DNA of 64,000 nucleotides from Mesorhizobium sp. AR02 (lineage in GTDB: Bacteria; Pseudomonadota; Alphaproteobacteria; Rhizobiales; Rhizobiaceae), in the NCBI RefSeq assembly GCF_024746835.1, contig NZ_CP080531.1, positions 1,550,001 to 1,614,000 of the forward strand, given 5' to 3'. The notes beneath the pieces are model-generated. The model had not been told where the DNA came from and did no database searches. It saw nothing but the letters and a program-made list of their open reading frames with translations. A program made the position numbers and the translations under genes. Of the stretch, positions 1-9,683 are shown in pieces (positions within the stretch are counted from its first letter, which is position 1; the number at the start of each line of letters is the position of its first letter).

Positions 1-2518
1 CGAAATCGAGCTGGTCGGCGTCCTGCGTCGGCTTGTCCGCGCCCTTGTGGCCCCTGAGGCGCTGGGCCGTTTCAAGGTAGGCACCACGGAAGCCCAGAAG
101 GTTGTCGCGCGGCAAGACCTGTTCGATCGCTGCGGCGTTTTCCGGGGTTAAGTCGGTGTACTGATCAAGCTGGGTCTTGAGGCGCTGGACCTCTTTGAAA
201 TGCTCGATGAACGCCGCGCGCGCCGCGTCGCCCTTGAGGTTGGGCACGGCTTCCGGGGCGCAGTCGAGGCCCTGCGACTTCATGAAGGCGTCGAGCTTTT
301 GCACCGCGGTTTCCAGTTTCTGGATGACCACCGGGGCCTTGTCGACCAGCCAGATTTCGCGGGCCTTTTCGGCAGCCGCCTCGCCCGAGAAGAGCGCGAT
401 AGCGGCATCGACGGCTTCCTGCTGCTGCCGGAAGTCGAGGATATTGCCGTAAGGCTTGGTCGCGTTCAGCACCCGGTTGGTGCGTGAGAAGGCTTGGATC
501 AGACCGTGATGCTTGAGTTTCTTGTCGACGTAGAGCGTGTTCAGGAACTTGGAGTCGAACCCAGTGAGCAGCATGTCTACCACGATCGTGATGTCGATCT
601 TATGGTGAGGCACATCGGGATAAGCCTTCCTCAGATCGGCATCCGTCCATTGCTGGTCTTTGATCCGCTTCTGCACATCTTGGTAGTAAAGGTCGAACTC
701 GCCAATCTTGTGGTTGGTGCCGTAATGGACATTGTAATCAGTGAGGATCGCCTTCAGGGCCTCCTTCTTCCTCTCCGGCTCGACAGCGTTGTCTTCCTTT
801 TCCTGTGGCAGATCCTCCTGGATCTGCTTCACGTCTGGATTGCCCTCGGCGGGCGGGGAGAAGACGCAGGCGATGTTCAACGGCTGGAAGTCGGGATTAG
901 CAGCCTTCCTCGCTGCCTGCATGGTCTTGAACAGCGCGTGATATTCGATGGCGTCATTGATTGACGCCGCGGCGAGCAAGGCATTGAACCGACGCTGACC
1001 GGTAGCCGCGTCGTGCTTGTTTAGGATCGCATCAATGACCGCTCGCTTCGTCAGCGGTTCGCCAGGCTTGGGCACGGCTTTGCCCTGCGGCTTGAAGTAG
1101 TCGACACGGAATCGGAGGACGTTCCCATCTTCGATGGCGTGCGTGATCGTGTAGGTGTGAAGACGCTGCTGGAAGAGGTCTTCCGTTGTCTGCATGCTGG
1201 CCTGAGTATCCTCGATCTTCTGCTGGGCGGAATTCTGGTCGAAGATGGGCGTGCCAGTGAAGCCAAAGAGCTGGGCTCGAGGGAAGAACTCCTTGATGGC
1301 CTTGTGGTTTTCGCCGAACTGCGACCGATGGCACTCGTCGAAGATCAGGGCAATGCGCTTGTCGCGAAGTGGCTCGAGCTGCTCCTTGAAGCTCTTCTTG
1401 CCGCCCTTCTTCTGCTGGTTGTTGCGCTTGCTGTTCTCATCAAGCGCGAGGCCGAGTTTCTGGATGGTACAGACGATGACCTTGTCGGCATAGTCGTCTG
1501 AGAGGAGTCGGCGTACGAGGGATGCGGTGTTGGTGTTTTCCTCAACGCAGCCTTCTTGGAACTTATTGAACTCCTCGCGCGTCTGCCGGTCCAAATCCTT
1601 GCGGTCTACCACGAACAGGCATTTCTCGATGTCAGGGTTGTCCTTCAACAGGGTTGAAGCCTTGAAGGAGGTTAGCGTCTTGCCGCTGCCGGTGGTGTGC
1701 CAAACATAGCCATTCCCACAGTCTTGAGCGATAGAGTCCACAATCGCCTTCACTGCGTAGACCTGATATGGCCGCATCATCAGAAGCTTTTGCTCGCTCG
1801 CGACCAAAACCATGTAGCGACTGATGGTCTGACCAAGGGTACACTTGGCAAGGAAGCTTTCGGCAAAGCTGTCGAGATGGACGATCTTGTTGTTGTCTAC
1901 GTCGGCGAATTCATAGACGGGGAGAAAGCGCTCCTCGGCATTGAAGGAGAAATGTCGGGAGTTGTTATTCGCAAAATAAAAAGTGCGGTCTCGGTTGCTG
2001 ACAATGTAAAGCTGAAGGTAGCACAGGAGCGTCTTGGTATAGCCGTTGCCCGGGTCGTTCTTGTATTCGACAATCTGCTCCATAGCTCGGCGCGGGCTGA
2101 TGCCGAAGGTTTTTAGCTCGACTTGAACAGCGGGGACACCATTGATCAGGATTATGACGTCATAGCGATGATGGCTGTTGTCTGTATTGATACGTAGCTG
2201 ATTGACGACTTCGAAGGTGTTCTTGCACCAGTTCTTGACGTTGACGAGGGTGTAGTTGAGCGGCGTGCCGTCATCGCGAGCGAAGCTGTTGCGCTCCCGC
2301 AAGGTGCGAGCGGCTGTGAAGACATCGGGCGTGACGATCTCGTCGAGAAGCCGAGAGAACTCCGCGTCCGTAAGGCGAACGCGATTTAGCTCTTCGAACT
2401 TCTTCCGGAAATTCTGCTCCAGCGAGGCGCGGTCGCGGATGTCCGGGCGATACTCATATTTTAGGTCCTGCAGCCTTGTAACAAGTGAATTCTCAAGGCC
2501 GCTTTCTGTTGTGTTCAT
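1..2518 (-). CDS. hsdR: Type I restriction endonuclease subunit R (partial, C-terminus beyond left edge)
   Basis: The frame is open from an ATG at 2518 to the window edge, giving about 839 residues with no stop. The order of motifs is that of HsdR: a PD-(D/E)XK nuclease core near residues 120-136 (RYDV, then VELK), a Walker A motif HTTGSGKT near 276-283, the helicase motif DECH near 392-395, then GFTGTP. HsdR is the ATP-dependent translocase and nuclease of type I restriction; it acts with HsdM and HsdS, neither of which lies upstream of it here. HsdR is usually about 1000 residues, so roughly 150-200 are missing. It sits next to a SIR2 gene within an island, which fits phage defence. Its bases are visibly more AT-rich than the core genes to the right. 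Confidence 0.93.
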   Translation of the reverse strand, partial: MNTTESGLENSLVTRLQDLKYEYRPDIRDRASLEQNFRKKFEELNRVRLTDAEFSRLLDEIVTPDVFTAARTLRERNSFARDDGTPLNYTLVNVKNWCKNTFEVVNQLRINTDNSHHRYDVIILINGVPAVQVELKTFGISPRRAMEQIVEYKNDPGNGYTKTLLCYLQLYIVSNRDRTFYFANNNSRHFSFNAEERFLPVYEFADVDNNKIVHLDSFAESFLAKCTLGQTISRYMVLVASEQKLLMMRPYQVYAVKAIVDSIAQDCGNGYVWHTTGSGKTLTSFKASTLLKDNPDIEKCLFVVDRKDLDRQTREEFNKFQEGCVEENTNTASLVRRLLSDDYADKVIVCTIQKLGLALDENSKRNNQQKKGGKKSFKEQLEPLRDKRIALIFDECHRSQFGENHKAIKEFFPRAQLFGFTGTPIFDQNSAQQKIEDTQASMQTTEDLFQQRLHTYTITHAIEDGNVLRFRVDYFKPQGKAVPKPGEPLTKRAVIDAILNKHDAATGQRRFNALLAAASINDAIEYHALFKTMQAARKAANPDFQPLNIACVFSPPAEGNPDVKQIQEDLPQEKEDNAVEPERKKEALKAILTDYNVHYGTNHKIGEFDLYYQDVQKRIKDQQWTDADLRKAYPDVPHHKIDITIVVDMLLTGFDSKFLNTLYVDKKLKHHGLIQAFSRTNRVLNATKPYGNILDFRQQQEAVDAAIALFSGEAAAEKAREIWLVDKAPVVIQKLETAVQKLDAFMKSQGLDCAPEAVPNLKGDAARAAFIEHFKEVQRLKTQLDQYTDLTPENAAAIEQVLPRDNLLGFRGAYLETAQRLRGHKGADKPTQDADQLDF

Positions 2519-2818
2519 AGTGAGAATGCCACTCCACCGTCACAAAGGCATACAGCGCCCTTTCGAGGATTCGATACTTGTAGCGGTAGATCGACAAGAA
2601 GTGGAGCCTGCCATTGGACAGCCAGCGGTTTGGTATTCCATCTCCAGCCATGCCGAAGATGGAATTGTCAGCTATTTCCAGCCCCTGATTGACAAGCGGA
2701 CAGGCCGCATACGGCCAAAATCTGCCGGTCAGCAATGCGCCTCAACCGAAGCAGACGTTAGACTGAGCGCCGCCAAGTGACGTTGAAGCCATACGCCCGA
2801 GAACTGAGTGCCGCCGCG
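2519..2818. other. Gap between the SIR2-type gene and hsdR, no convincing gene
   Basis: Three hundred bases separate the end of the SIR2 gene from the hsdR start. The only sizeable frame is an 80-codon minus-strand one (2493-2735) that runs into hsdR. Its product (aromatic and Tyr/Arg-rich, ending HYEHNRKRP) matches no family I recognise. It could be the tail of a decayed gene or chance. No hairpin terminator was seen. The hsdR promoter presumably lies here if hsdR is not read from the SIR2 gene. Confidence 0.4.
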
Positions 2819-5800
2819 TTACCCAGCCCGCCGCCGACGGAGCTCTGACAGGCGCGGGTCGCCTTGGGTTTCAGGCGCATTCGCGAGGACGTCCACAAGC
2901 TCTTCGATCTTATACGGCCAAAGTGTTGCGTCTTCTGCCAGGATTGCCCAAAGAAGGTCGAGGACGGCGGCGGGATAGATCAGCGCCGGATGATTCCCGG
3001 CGTCGGAGCGGAGCATGAAACCACGGAGCATGCCGTCGCGCACCGGCACCAAACGCGGCAGAATTGCTTGCACGACTTGAGGGAACACGTCTCCGCTCGC
3101 CAAGGCGAGGTCGACGAGGCGGGCCGACATGTCAGGCGTTCGCACTGCACGGTGATTCGGCCAGACATCTTTAAGGAACGGGACTAGGCGCGGCCGCCAC
3201 TTGCCTTCGAGACCCTCCGACCAATGTTCAAGATGCCACAAGATCTGGCCACGCAGGTCGTCGTCGCATTCGACAAGGATCTGGCGAAGCTCGACGCTTG
3301 AGACCAACTGCTCGGGTGGATCAGCATCGGGGTCGTCGCCCCACCCGATCAGTAGGAACCGGGCGATGACGTTTGCCTCGGCCCGACGACGCATCGGCGA
3401 CATGGCACGGGAGAGAAGCCCCGGCTTCAGGTGCTCGTAAAGAGCCCGGCTCGGCGCCCGCGCCGCCCACAATATGCCGTCCCACAGCGCGTCGCCGTCG
3501 TCGCCTTCCTCGTTACCACAGGCAGCAGATGGGCCGTGGTCCACTCGGGTGCAATCGCGACCAGCCAGGTTATCTGAAATCCCAGCATGACCAAGGCATG
3601 GCGTCGCATGTCACCGGGCAATGCGAGCAGTTCCTCGTGCCTATTCGTCCATGCGTTCGGAAAGCCTTGTCCGAGTTCGCAACCCTTGCTTGCGGGGTCA
3701 TTCATGAGCAGGCTGGCGAGCTTGCCTACTGGTGCGTTCAGCGCGTCGTTCGCCCAGCTGCTGTCCACGCGGCGCTTGCGATCATCGTCGCGCAGCGGGA
3801 GTGCGGCAATTAATGGATCCCAAAGCCGATCGAATACCGGCGCGAGTTCGCCGAATAGACGCTCGTCCAGCCCCTGCAGCCACTCGGCAACTGGATACGC
3901 GATGCTACTGAGCGCGACGGGCGGCAAGGACGCGAGCCGCCCGCCGATCGCTCGGAGGAGGCGCGCCGGATCCGTCTTGCGTTTTTCGGCGCGGAGGAAG
4001 GTGGACCAAAAGGAGACCGGGACGTCACCCTTGCGCGCTGCATCGCGGAGGGCGGCTAACGCTAGCGCGGGCTTCTCCTCGGCAAGACCGTCGAAAGGCC
4101 GATGCTCGACGAAATCGAAGATTATCGGATTGGCCGGCTTGGCGTGCGCGTTCAAGAATTTCGCCGATTGGCACTTGGTCGAGCACGCGCGGATCAGCCA
4201 CTTTGTCGATGCTTCGCACCACGGGTGCGTGCGATGCCGCCGCTTCCGCGCCCGAGCGTTCGGACCAGTCCTTTGCGACGGAGCGCAGCGCCGACATTTC
4301 CGACTCGACGTCGAACGAGAACACGAGGCCTTGGCTTGTGAGCCAGTGCAGACGATCGAGGCGGTAATGCGCTTTTTCTTGCCTTCACGCCCGGCGCGCT
4401 ATCGGACCAAGGGTAAGTGGTGGTGCGGAGCCGCAACTCGACGCGGGTCTTGTCCTCGGCCGAGAAGTCATCCCAGCGATCGCGGAGCGCGTACAGAAGG
4501 TCGCGCTGATGCTCCGAGCCCCAGAATATTTCATCGGGGAAGCCGAGCAGAATATTAGCTGACTCGCCGGGCGTCACGATTGGCTGTCCCACCGCCCAAA
4601 TGCGCAGTCGGCCGAAAATATGGTGGTCGTCGGCCGGCCAGTTTGCAATCTCTGTCCGCGCATGATTGGGCGCGACCTCGGCGAGCCTGTCCATCAATTG
4701 CAGGAAAAGCGCAATCGGACCGGTGAGCCCGTAACTGTCATAGGCAATCGGAGCGGCGCCATCCTCGGGCCGCGTCGTTTCCATGTAGACATAGTCGTAG
4801 CCAGATATTTCGGTTTCCAGCGAACGGGCGAGGTCGAGATTTTCGCGGAAACGCGTGATGGCGCATGCGGATGCGGATACTCGATGTCGTAGGAAACGAG
4901 AGGATTGGGACGGGCGGTTTCGGTCCACGATAGCGGATGCGGCGCGCCGAATTTCCGATCTACCTTGAGCCGTGGTCGAAACAGCTCCGCATATTCGCGC
5001 ACGCGCGATTCCGACCAGCCCTCGAGCGTGACCCGGTTCCCGAGTTCGTAATAGCCTCGGTTTGGCTCCTCACGGCGGTCGGACCAGCTCGCGATCAGAA
5101 ATCGCCATCCGCCTCGTATGTCATCCGGCCAGCGACTCGGGTCCTGGCGAAGCCAAGCTTCGATCATATCAATGATGCGCGGATGGAGCGGGCCGCGTGC
5201 CGCAGCCCACCACAACGCGATTGGCTGATGTGCGACACGCTGGAACCAGACCCCGAGATGGCCGAGGCGCGCGCAATGTGGCCCTGTCAGATCCGTCCGG
5301 TCGCCGCAGAACTGGCCGAAGCTCATCTCCCGCGCATCTTCCTGGTCATAACGGGTTTGCGCAAAAGCGTTCCATGAGCCTTCGGGGATCACGCGTTCAC
5401 GGAGATAATTTTCGTCTTCTAAAGGCTGCGGCGGAGTGTCGAAGTCAAGCGCCAAGCTCTCATAGGGGTCAATTCGCTCACTGGATTCGCCATAGGGACT
5501 GAGTGGACCCGGCACCTCGAAACGCTGACGCGGGTCGAGTGCCAGCAACCACGACGCCTGGAGCGGTTTTTCGGCGACGCTGACTCGCCGAGCGCCCTCC
5601 CGCGTCGATAGCACATGCGAGACTTGCCCGCGCATATGCGGATCGAGCGCGGCTGGTCCAGCGGATGCGGTGTCGAGTAGCTTGGCGTACCAGCCATCGA
5701 CATCGCGGGCCCGTTCAGCCCAAGCCGCAAGACTATCCCATAACGGATCGAAACCCTGGCTGTTGTCGAATGGGATCGCTCGCACGCCGCGATGTTCCCA

Positions 5801-6592
5801 CAGTGCTGCATCGTCGGCGTTGCTGCCAGGCTGGAATGCGAACAGACGGCTGCGATTGCCGGCGTTCAGGTTCAGCGCCTCAAGCAGATACTGAATCGGC
5901 GGATCGTCCGCGCCGTAGCCTATAAACACGATCTGGAAGCGCGCCATAAGCGATTGCATGAAGCGCGTCGCCCAGCCGTCCGACAGATAGGCTCGGCCGA
6001 AGTCGGCGCTGGATACGATAAACTCGTCATCGCCGGGCCCCGAATAGTCGTTATTTACTCGACCATGGAGGTGAATTATCCCGTTGAAGCCGGCGCTCTG
6101 GGGATCAGGCACCAAAGGCGGTCTGGAGCAGGCGATGCCGGGAGCACTGGCCTCGAACAGAAGGTCGAAGTTGGTTGTAACCAGCCGGACTGTGCCGTCT
6201 CGGCCCCGCGAAAGTTCGACCAGGGCCTTGTGCGCGATCAGGTCTGCATCGTCGGCCGGCTTGATGGCGCGCGCCACCGCGGTATGGACGTCGTGTTGTT
6301 CGAATTCGCGCTCGAGCAGGCTGAAGATGCGATCCGTGGCGATGAGCCCGCCAACGCCCTCGATCGGCTCGAGCTCCTTGATCCGACGGAACAGTTTGCG
6401 AGCGAGGCTCTTCTCGCCGGCGCCAAGGAGATCGATCACGTCGCCGCCGAGCTTGAGGAAGTCGGGCAGGCCGGCGCGGTGGCGAGAGACGCCGGCGCCG
6501 CAGAAGAAAATGACATCGCCTGAATCGCGCGCGATCAGAAGATCATCTGGGATTGATTGACGGGCCGTTCGCGAGAAAGCGCATGCGCGCAC
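2819..6592 (-). pseudogene. SIR2-domain defence-type protein, broken by four frameshifts
   Basis: Five minus-strand frames read in succession as one protein of about 1255 residues. The first part (GTG start 6592) carries a SIR2-like NAD-binding domain: FFCGAGVS (31-36 core), TTNFD with N141 and HLHG with H176, the residues expected for NAD hydrolysis. It then runs into a long helical C-terminal region of unknown fold. Joins are needed near 4872 (base missing after codons for YPHPH), at 4373-4377 (one base extra in an A5/T5 run), near 4164 (one base extra) and near 3520 (one base missing). No in-frame stop lies inside the joined pieces. SIR2 proteins of this size act in abortive-infection phage defence by depleting NAD. 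Whether the gene is dead or the indels are assembly errors cannot be told here, but every other long gene in the window is intact. Confidence 0.8.
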
Positions 6593-6998
6593 TATTAGCT
6601 TGGATCAGGCGCCCATGCATCCGCCACGGGCCACCGATCGTTTGCGGCCGTGGGACACGCAGTCCTCGCCCACATGGGCGCCGGACGGGCGCAGAGCGTC
6701 GCTCGAACGATCATTGCCGCGTAGAGGCCACGGGAGCACCGACGATGAACTATGACCGCTTTGGTCTTGTGTTTCCCGAAAGCAATCAGGCTGCAATCGG
6801 CGCCAATCAAGACGTTGATGCACTTGGCGCATCAGCACTAAAGGATCAACAGGGAGGAGGGAAAGGACTTAGGAGTGGCTCGGACGGCGCTGGATGGTGC
6901 ACCTCTGGTTTTACAGTCTCATTGATCTCGTTACGAAATTAACGACAGCTAAAGGGCTTGTTTTACACTTAAAACGCTGAAATTATTGAGAGACATTG
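6593..6998. other. Island edge without recognisable gene
   Basis: About 400 bases lie between the SIR2 gene start and the tRNA scar. Open frames on both strands (up to 129 codons) have no recognisable motif, and their composition looks like shadow coding. An integrase gene, often found next to such a scar, is not here, so it should be at the other end of the island if it survives. The last stretch (6940-6998) is AT-rich compared with its surroundings and may hold the SIR2 gene promoter or element-end sequence. Confidence 0.45.
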
Positions 6999-7045
6999 AG
7001 CTTCCCAAGCTGAACGCGCGGGTTCGATTCCCGCTACCCGCTCCA
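6999..7045 (+). other. 3' half of tRNA-Gly(CCC), probable attachment-site scar (attR)
   Basis: The sequence holds the anticodon loop TTCCCAA (7002-7008, anticodon CCC), the 3' anticodon strand, a perfect T arm (GCGGG 7018-7022, loop TTCGATT, CCCGC 7030-7034), the acceptor strand TACCCGC (7035-7041), discriminator T and CCA (7043-7045). No D arm or 5' acceptor strand precedes it. The 5' anticodon strand reads TGAGC, which mispairs once with GCTGA. Tyrosine recombinases commonly integrate into tRNA 3' ends and leave such a copy at the far end. The orientation places the element to the left and the intact tRNA beyond the window. Confidence 0.85.
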
Positions 7046-7133
7046 GCTCGTCGCCGGAGATTTTGCTCCTGATTTGATCGGTGCTGGAAACCTGTCCGGA
7101 TAGCAGAACCGGCACGGGATTGGTCAGGCATAT

Positions 7134-7895
7134 CTAAGCCTGGCCAACGCGCATCTGCTTCTTGAGGAGGAACCGGGCGAGGTTGCTGATATTTCGCGGC
7201 GCCACCTTCTTGGGGAGATGTGCCAGCAGGTCCCCGGACCTGGCGTCGCTCTGGAACCGCTCGGCCCACTCTTCGGTGCGGCTGTCTCGCTGTAACCGCA
7301 AATTCGTCTCAAGCTCGCAGCTGGGCATTTCAACCGACAACTGCCGGGCAACCGATGCGACGTAAGGGTGGGGGTCGTCCAGCAGATCTTCATAGAAGAA
7401 ATGGTCGTAAGGCAGGTCGGCCAGACGCAAGTAGGCCTCCCAGAAGGCATAACTCTGTTCGATCAGGAAATAGGCCTGGCAGATACCGGCGAAGTCGTAT
7501 TGCGGAACCAGATCCGCGCCGTCCATCGTGCTTCTCCAACGGCCCGACGTCTTCGCCCGGCAATAGGAGATCGCCTGGCGAAGACGGTCCCGCCGCTCCA
7601 GCAGGACGAGACCCATGTCATGGCGCCGGACGCATTCCGCGAGGAAGTCGGCTCCATATTTCGCCTGCGACCAGTGAAGATGCCGCGGAAACAGCTTTAC
7701 AGCGAACCTGCCATTTGCGGTCCCGCCCCGATGGATCACCGCGGACAGGAGTTCGTCGAAGGATTTCGGCTTGCGGCCCAACGTGTCCGTATCGAGCCAT
7801 TCGGCCGAATGGCCCAATGTCCCGGTGCTGTTTGCCAGACTGCCAAGCCATTCGGAGCCGCTGCGAGCTTCGGTCAGTATCGCCACACCTTTCAT
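7134..7895 (-). CDS. Stf0-family sulfotransferase
   Basis: The 253-residue product begins MKGVAILTEARSGSEWL, whose RSGSEWL segment matches the 5'-phosphosulfate-binding loop of Stf0/NodH-type sulfotransferases. These move sulfate from PAPS to a carbohydrate hydroxyl (trehalose, Nod factor or surface sugars in known members). The central LVLLERRDRLRQAISY segment fits the PAPS 3'-phosphate region, and a YEDLLDDP segment follows. No signal peptide or membrane segment is seen, so it should be cytoplasmic. It is the first gene outside the island scar and stands alone, so its acceptor cannot be read from context. The ATG at 7895 has only a weak ribosome site. Confidence 0.75.
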   Translation of the reverse strand: MKGVAILTEARSGSEWLGSLANSTGTLGHSAEWLDTDTLGRKPKSFDELLSAVIHRGGTANGRFAVKLFPRHLHWSQAKYGADFLAECVRRHDMGLVLLERRDRLRQAISYCRAKTSGRWRSTMDGADLVPQYDFAGICQAYFLIEQSYAFWEAYLRLADLPYDHFFYEDLLDDPHPYVASVARQLSVEMPSCELETNLRLQRDSRTEEWAERFQSDARSGDLLAHLPKKVAPRNISNLARFLLKKQMRVGQA

Positions 7896-8140
7896 GCGTG
7901 CCGATCGCCCCTGGTCTGTAAACGTGTCGCCGGTGATGGTTCTGCTCCTTGATGGGCCCTCGGCATGGTCACACCTCTGCCTGACAGCGATTCAATTAGT
8001 GGCGCCTAATATGATTCCGTCGATTCGATCTTAGGCTAAGTGGGGCGGACGATTCCGTCACGGTTGGGTGATCGGTGCCAACCCGGGCACCGATTGTAAG
8101 ACGCAAGCCTTCAACCCTGCCCATCTGTGCAGAGACGACA

Positions 8141-8162
8141 CCGGCCACGCTGCGGTGGCCGG
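8141..8162. terminator. Stem-loop between Stf0 gene and small secreted protein
   Basis: Eight-base perfect arms CCGGCCAC (8141-8148) and GTGGCCGG (8155-8162) enclose a six-base loop, 23 bases past the stop of the small minus-strand gene that ends at 8185. No clear U-run follows on the minus strand, so the terminator role is uncertain. Confidence 0.4.
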
Positions 8163-8184
8163 CCTTTCGTCAGCTAGAATCCGA

Positions 8185-8523
8185 TTACAGCCACACGCCG
8201 AGCCAAACCCGCTCGCGCCAGCAGCGGACATGGCGGCGGCCATGGCGCCAGTAGCTACGGCAAACTCGTCTCCAGCCGCGGCGCCGTCTTCCTCCGTGAT
8301 GGCCGTGATGGCGGCGATGCCAGCGACGATGGGAGACCTGCTCTACCTCTACCTCGACCCCGTCATCCCCTTTGAAGACAGCCGGATCCGGCTTGTCCAG
8401 TTCATCGAGAATTCCATTGCCCTGGGGAATACCGGCAACCGCGCGGCCGGGTCCGGCTACTCCAGCAAACGCCACAGCCCCCGCAACGCCTAGCATTCCA
8501 GTGAGAAACAACCGACGTTCCAT
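8185..8523 (-). CDS. Small exported His/Arg-rich protein
   Basis: The 112-residue product starts MERRLFLTGMLGVAGAVAFAG, a signal sequence with a twin-arginine-like ERRLFLTG start and a hydrophobic core, likely cut after an alanine near residue 30. After a short acidic stretch the C-terminal half is extremely basic (RRWHRRHHGHHGGRRRRGWRR) with a few Cys and Trp. I cannot name its function; small proteins of this make-up are common in rhizobia. The start was set at 8523 because GGGAGG lies eight bases upstream; an in-frame start 48 bases earlier lacks such a site. Confidence 0.6.
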   Translation of the reverse strand: MERRLFLTGMLGVAGAVAFAGVAGPGRAVAGIPQGNGILDELDKPDPAVFKGDDGVEVEVEQVSHRRWHRRHHGHHGGRRRRGWRRVCRSYWRHGRRHVRCWRERVWLGVWL

Positions 8524-8628
8524 CAAAAACCTCCCGAGTTGTTGACATCGGCGCCTCGTTCCCTCGCCCAAAACGGGCTCCAGCGAGATGCCGATTGGCC
8601 TGAACGCGGGACTGCACTTCTTGTTCCA

Positions 8629-9618
8629 TCACCCCACTTCGCGCAGGATGAAGTCGTGCAGCATCTTGGCGGCCGGCGACAGCACGCGATTCCTGACCGT
8701 GATCAGGCTGTAAGGCCTGACCTCGATGTCGAATTCGGTCTGGACGACGTCGATGGCGCCGGCGAGTCCGTCGGGATTCTGGATGAATTTCGCCACCTGC
8801 ACCGAGACCGGCGCGATGGCGTCGGATTGCGCGACCATGACCAGCGTCAGCAGCAGCGAGCTGGTATTGAGGATCCGGTCCGGCAGCGCGATGTTGCGGT
8901 TGAGGAAATTGCTCTCCATCGCCTGGCGCAAGGGCGAGCCGCCCGATTGGAAGACCCAGTCATAGGCGGCGGTGTCTTCCAGCCGCACCACGCTGCCCCT
9001 GGTGAGCGGGTGGCCACGGCGCACGATCAGGCAGGCTTTCTCGACGCCGATGACACGTGATTCGAACAGCCGCGGATTGAGGTCGTCGGGGATGCGCGCG
9101 ATGATGAAATCATGGCGCGTTGCGATCAGTTCGCGCGCCAGCACATTGGAGGTCTCGACTTGCATGGTGATCTCGATGCGCGGGTAGATGCGGCGGATTT
9201 CGCGTATCGCCGGCACCGCCAGCTCGATCGCCGGCGCCGTCACGGCACCGAGAAACACGGACCCGCCCTTGCCCGCCTTGAGCTCGGAAATCTCGCGATC
9301 GACCTCGCGCATCTCCAGCAGGATCGAGCGTGCGCGCCTGGCCAGCGCCTTGCCATAGGGCGTCAGCGTGATGCCGCGCGGCAGCCGCTCGCACAGCTTG
9401 ACCTCGAGCACTGCCTCCATCTCGGCGATCATGCGCGATGCCGCCGGCTGCGAAATGTTCATGACCTGCGCCGCCGCGCTCACCCGGCCGTGGTCATCGA
9501 GCGCGACGATCATGCGCATGTGACGCAGGCTGAGACCACTGCGCAGCAGGGTTTCGCCATCGCCCGGAGTCTCACTGTAACCATTTGAAACTCCAGTCGG
9601 ATTCCGCAACGCCGCCAT
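8629..9618 (-). CDS. gbpR: LysR-type regulator GbpR
   Basis: The 329-residue protein has an N-terminal winged helix (LSLRHMRMIVALDDHGRVSA, then NISQPAASRMIAEME), a linker helix and a two-lobed effector domain, the LysR layout. It is divergent from chvE. In Agrobacterium the gene at this place is gbpR, which activates the sugar-binding protein gene in response to sugars such as arabinose, galactose and fucose; that role is inferred here from position and family. The start at 9618 follows GGAGGTGGAG; an upstream in-frame start would add 18 residues unlike the family. It probably binds the palindrome at 9684-9701. Confidence 0.85.
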   Translation of the reverse strand: MAALRNPTGVSNGYSETPGDGETLLRSGLSLRHMRMIVALDDHGRVSAAAQVMNISQPAASRMIAEMEAVLEVKLCERLPRGITLTPYGKALARRARSILLEMREVDREISELKAGKGGSVFLGAVTAPAIELAVPAIREIRRIYPRIEITMQVETSNVLARELIATRHDFIIARIPDDLNPRLFESRVIGVEKACLIVRRGHPLTRGSVVRLEDTAAYDWVFQSGGSPLRQAMESNFLNRNIALPDRILNTSSLLLTLVMVAQSDAIAPVSVQVAKFIQNPDGLAGAIDVVQTEFDIEVRPYSLITVRNRVLSPAAKMLHDFILREVG

Positions 9619-9683
9619 GGTTTTTCTCCACCTCCGCTCGCGACCCTCTGGCATTTGCCAGCAACCTGCCACGGCTCATAACA

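Noticed and set aside
2819..6592. Programmed ribosomal frameshifting in the SIR2 gene
   Set aside because: Four shifts of both signs at sites mostly without slippery heptamers cannot be a programmed mechanism.
6553..6942. 129-codon plus-strand frame at the island edge, considered as an integrase or transposase remnant
   Set aside because: No catalytic Arg-His-Arg-Tyr or DDE pattern and no recognisable similarity; the composition fits non-coding sequence.
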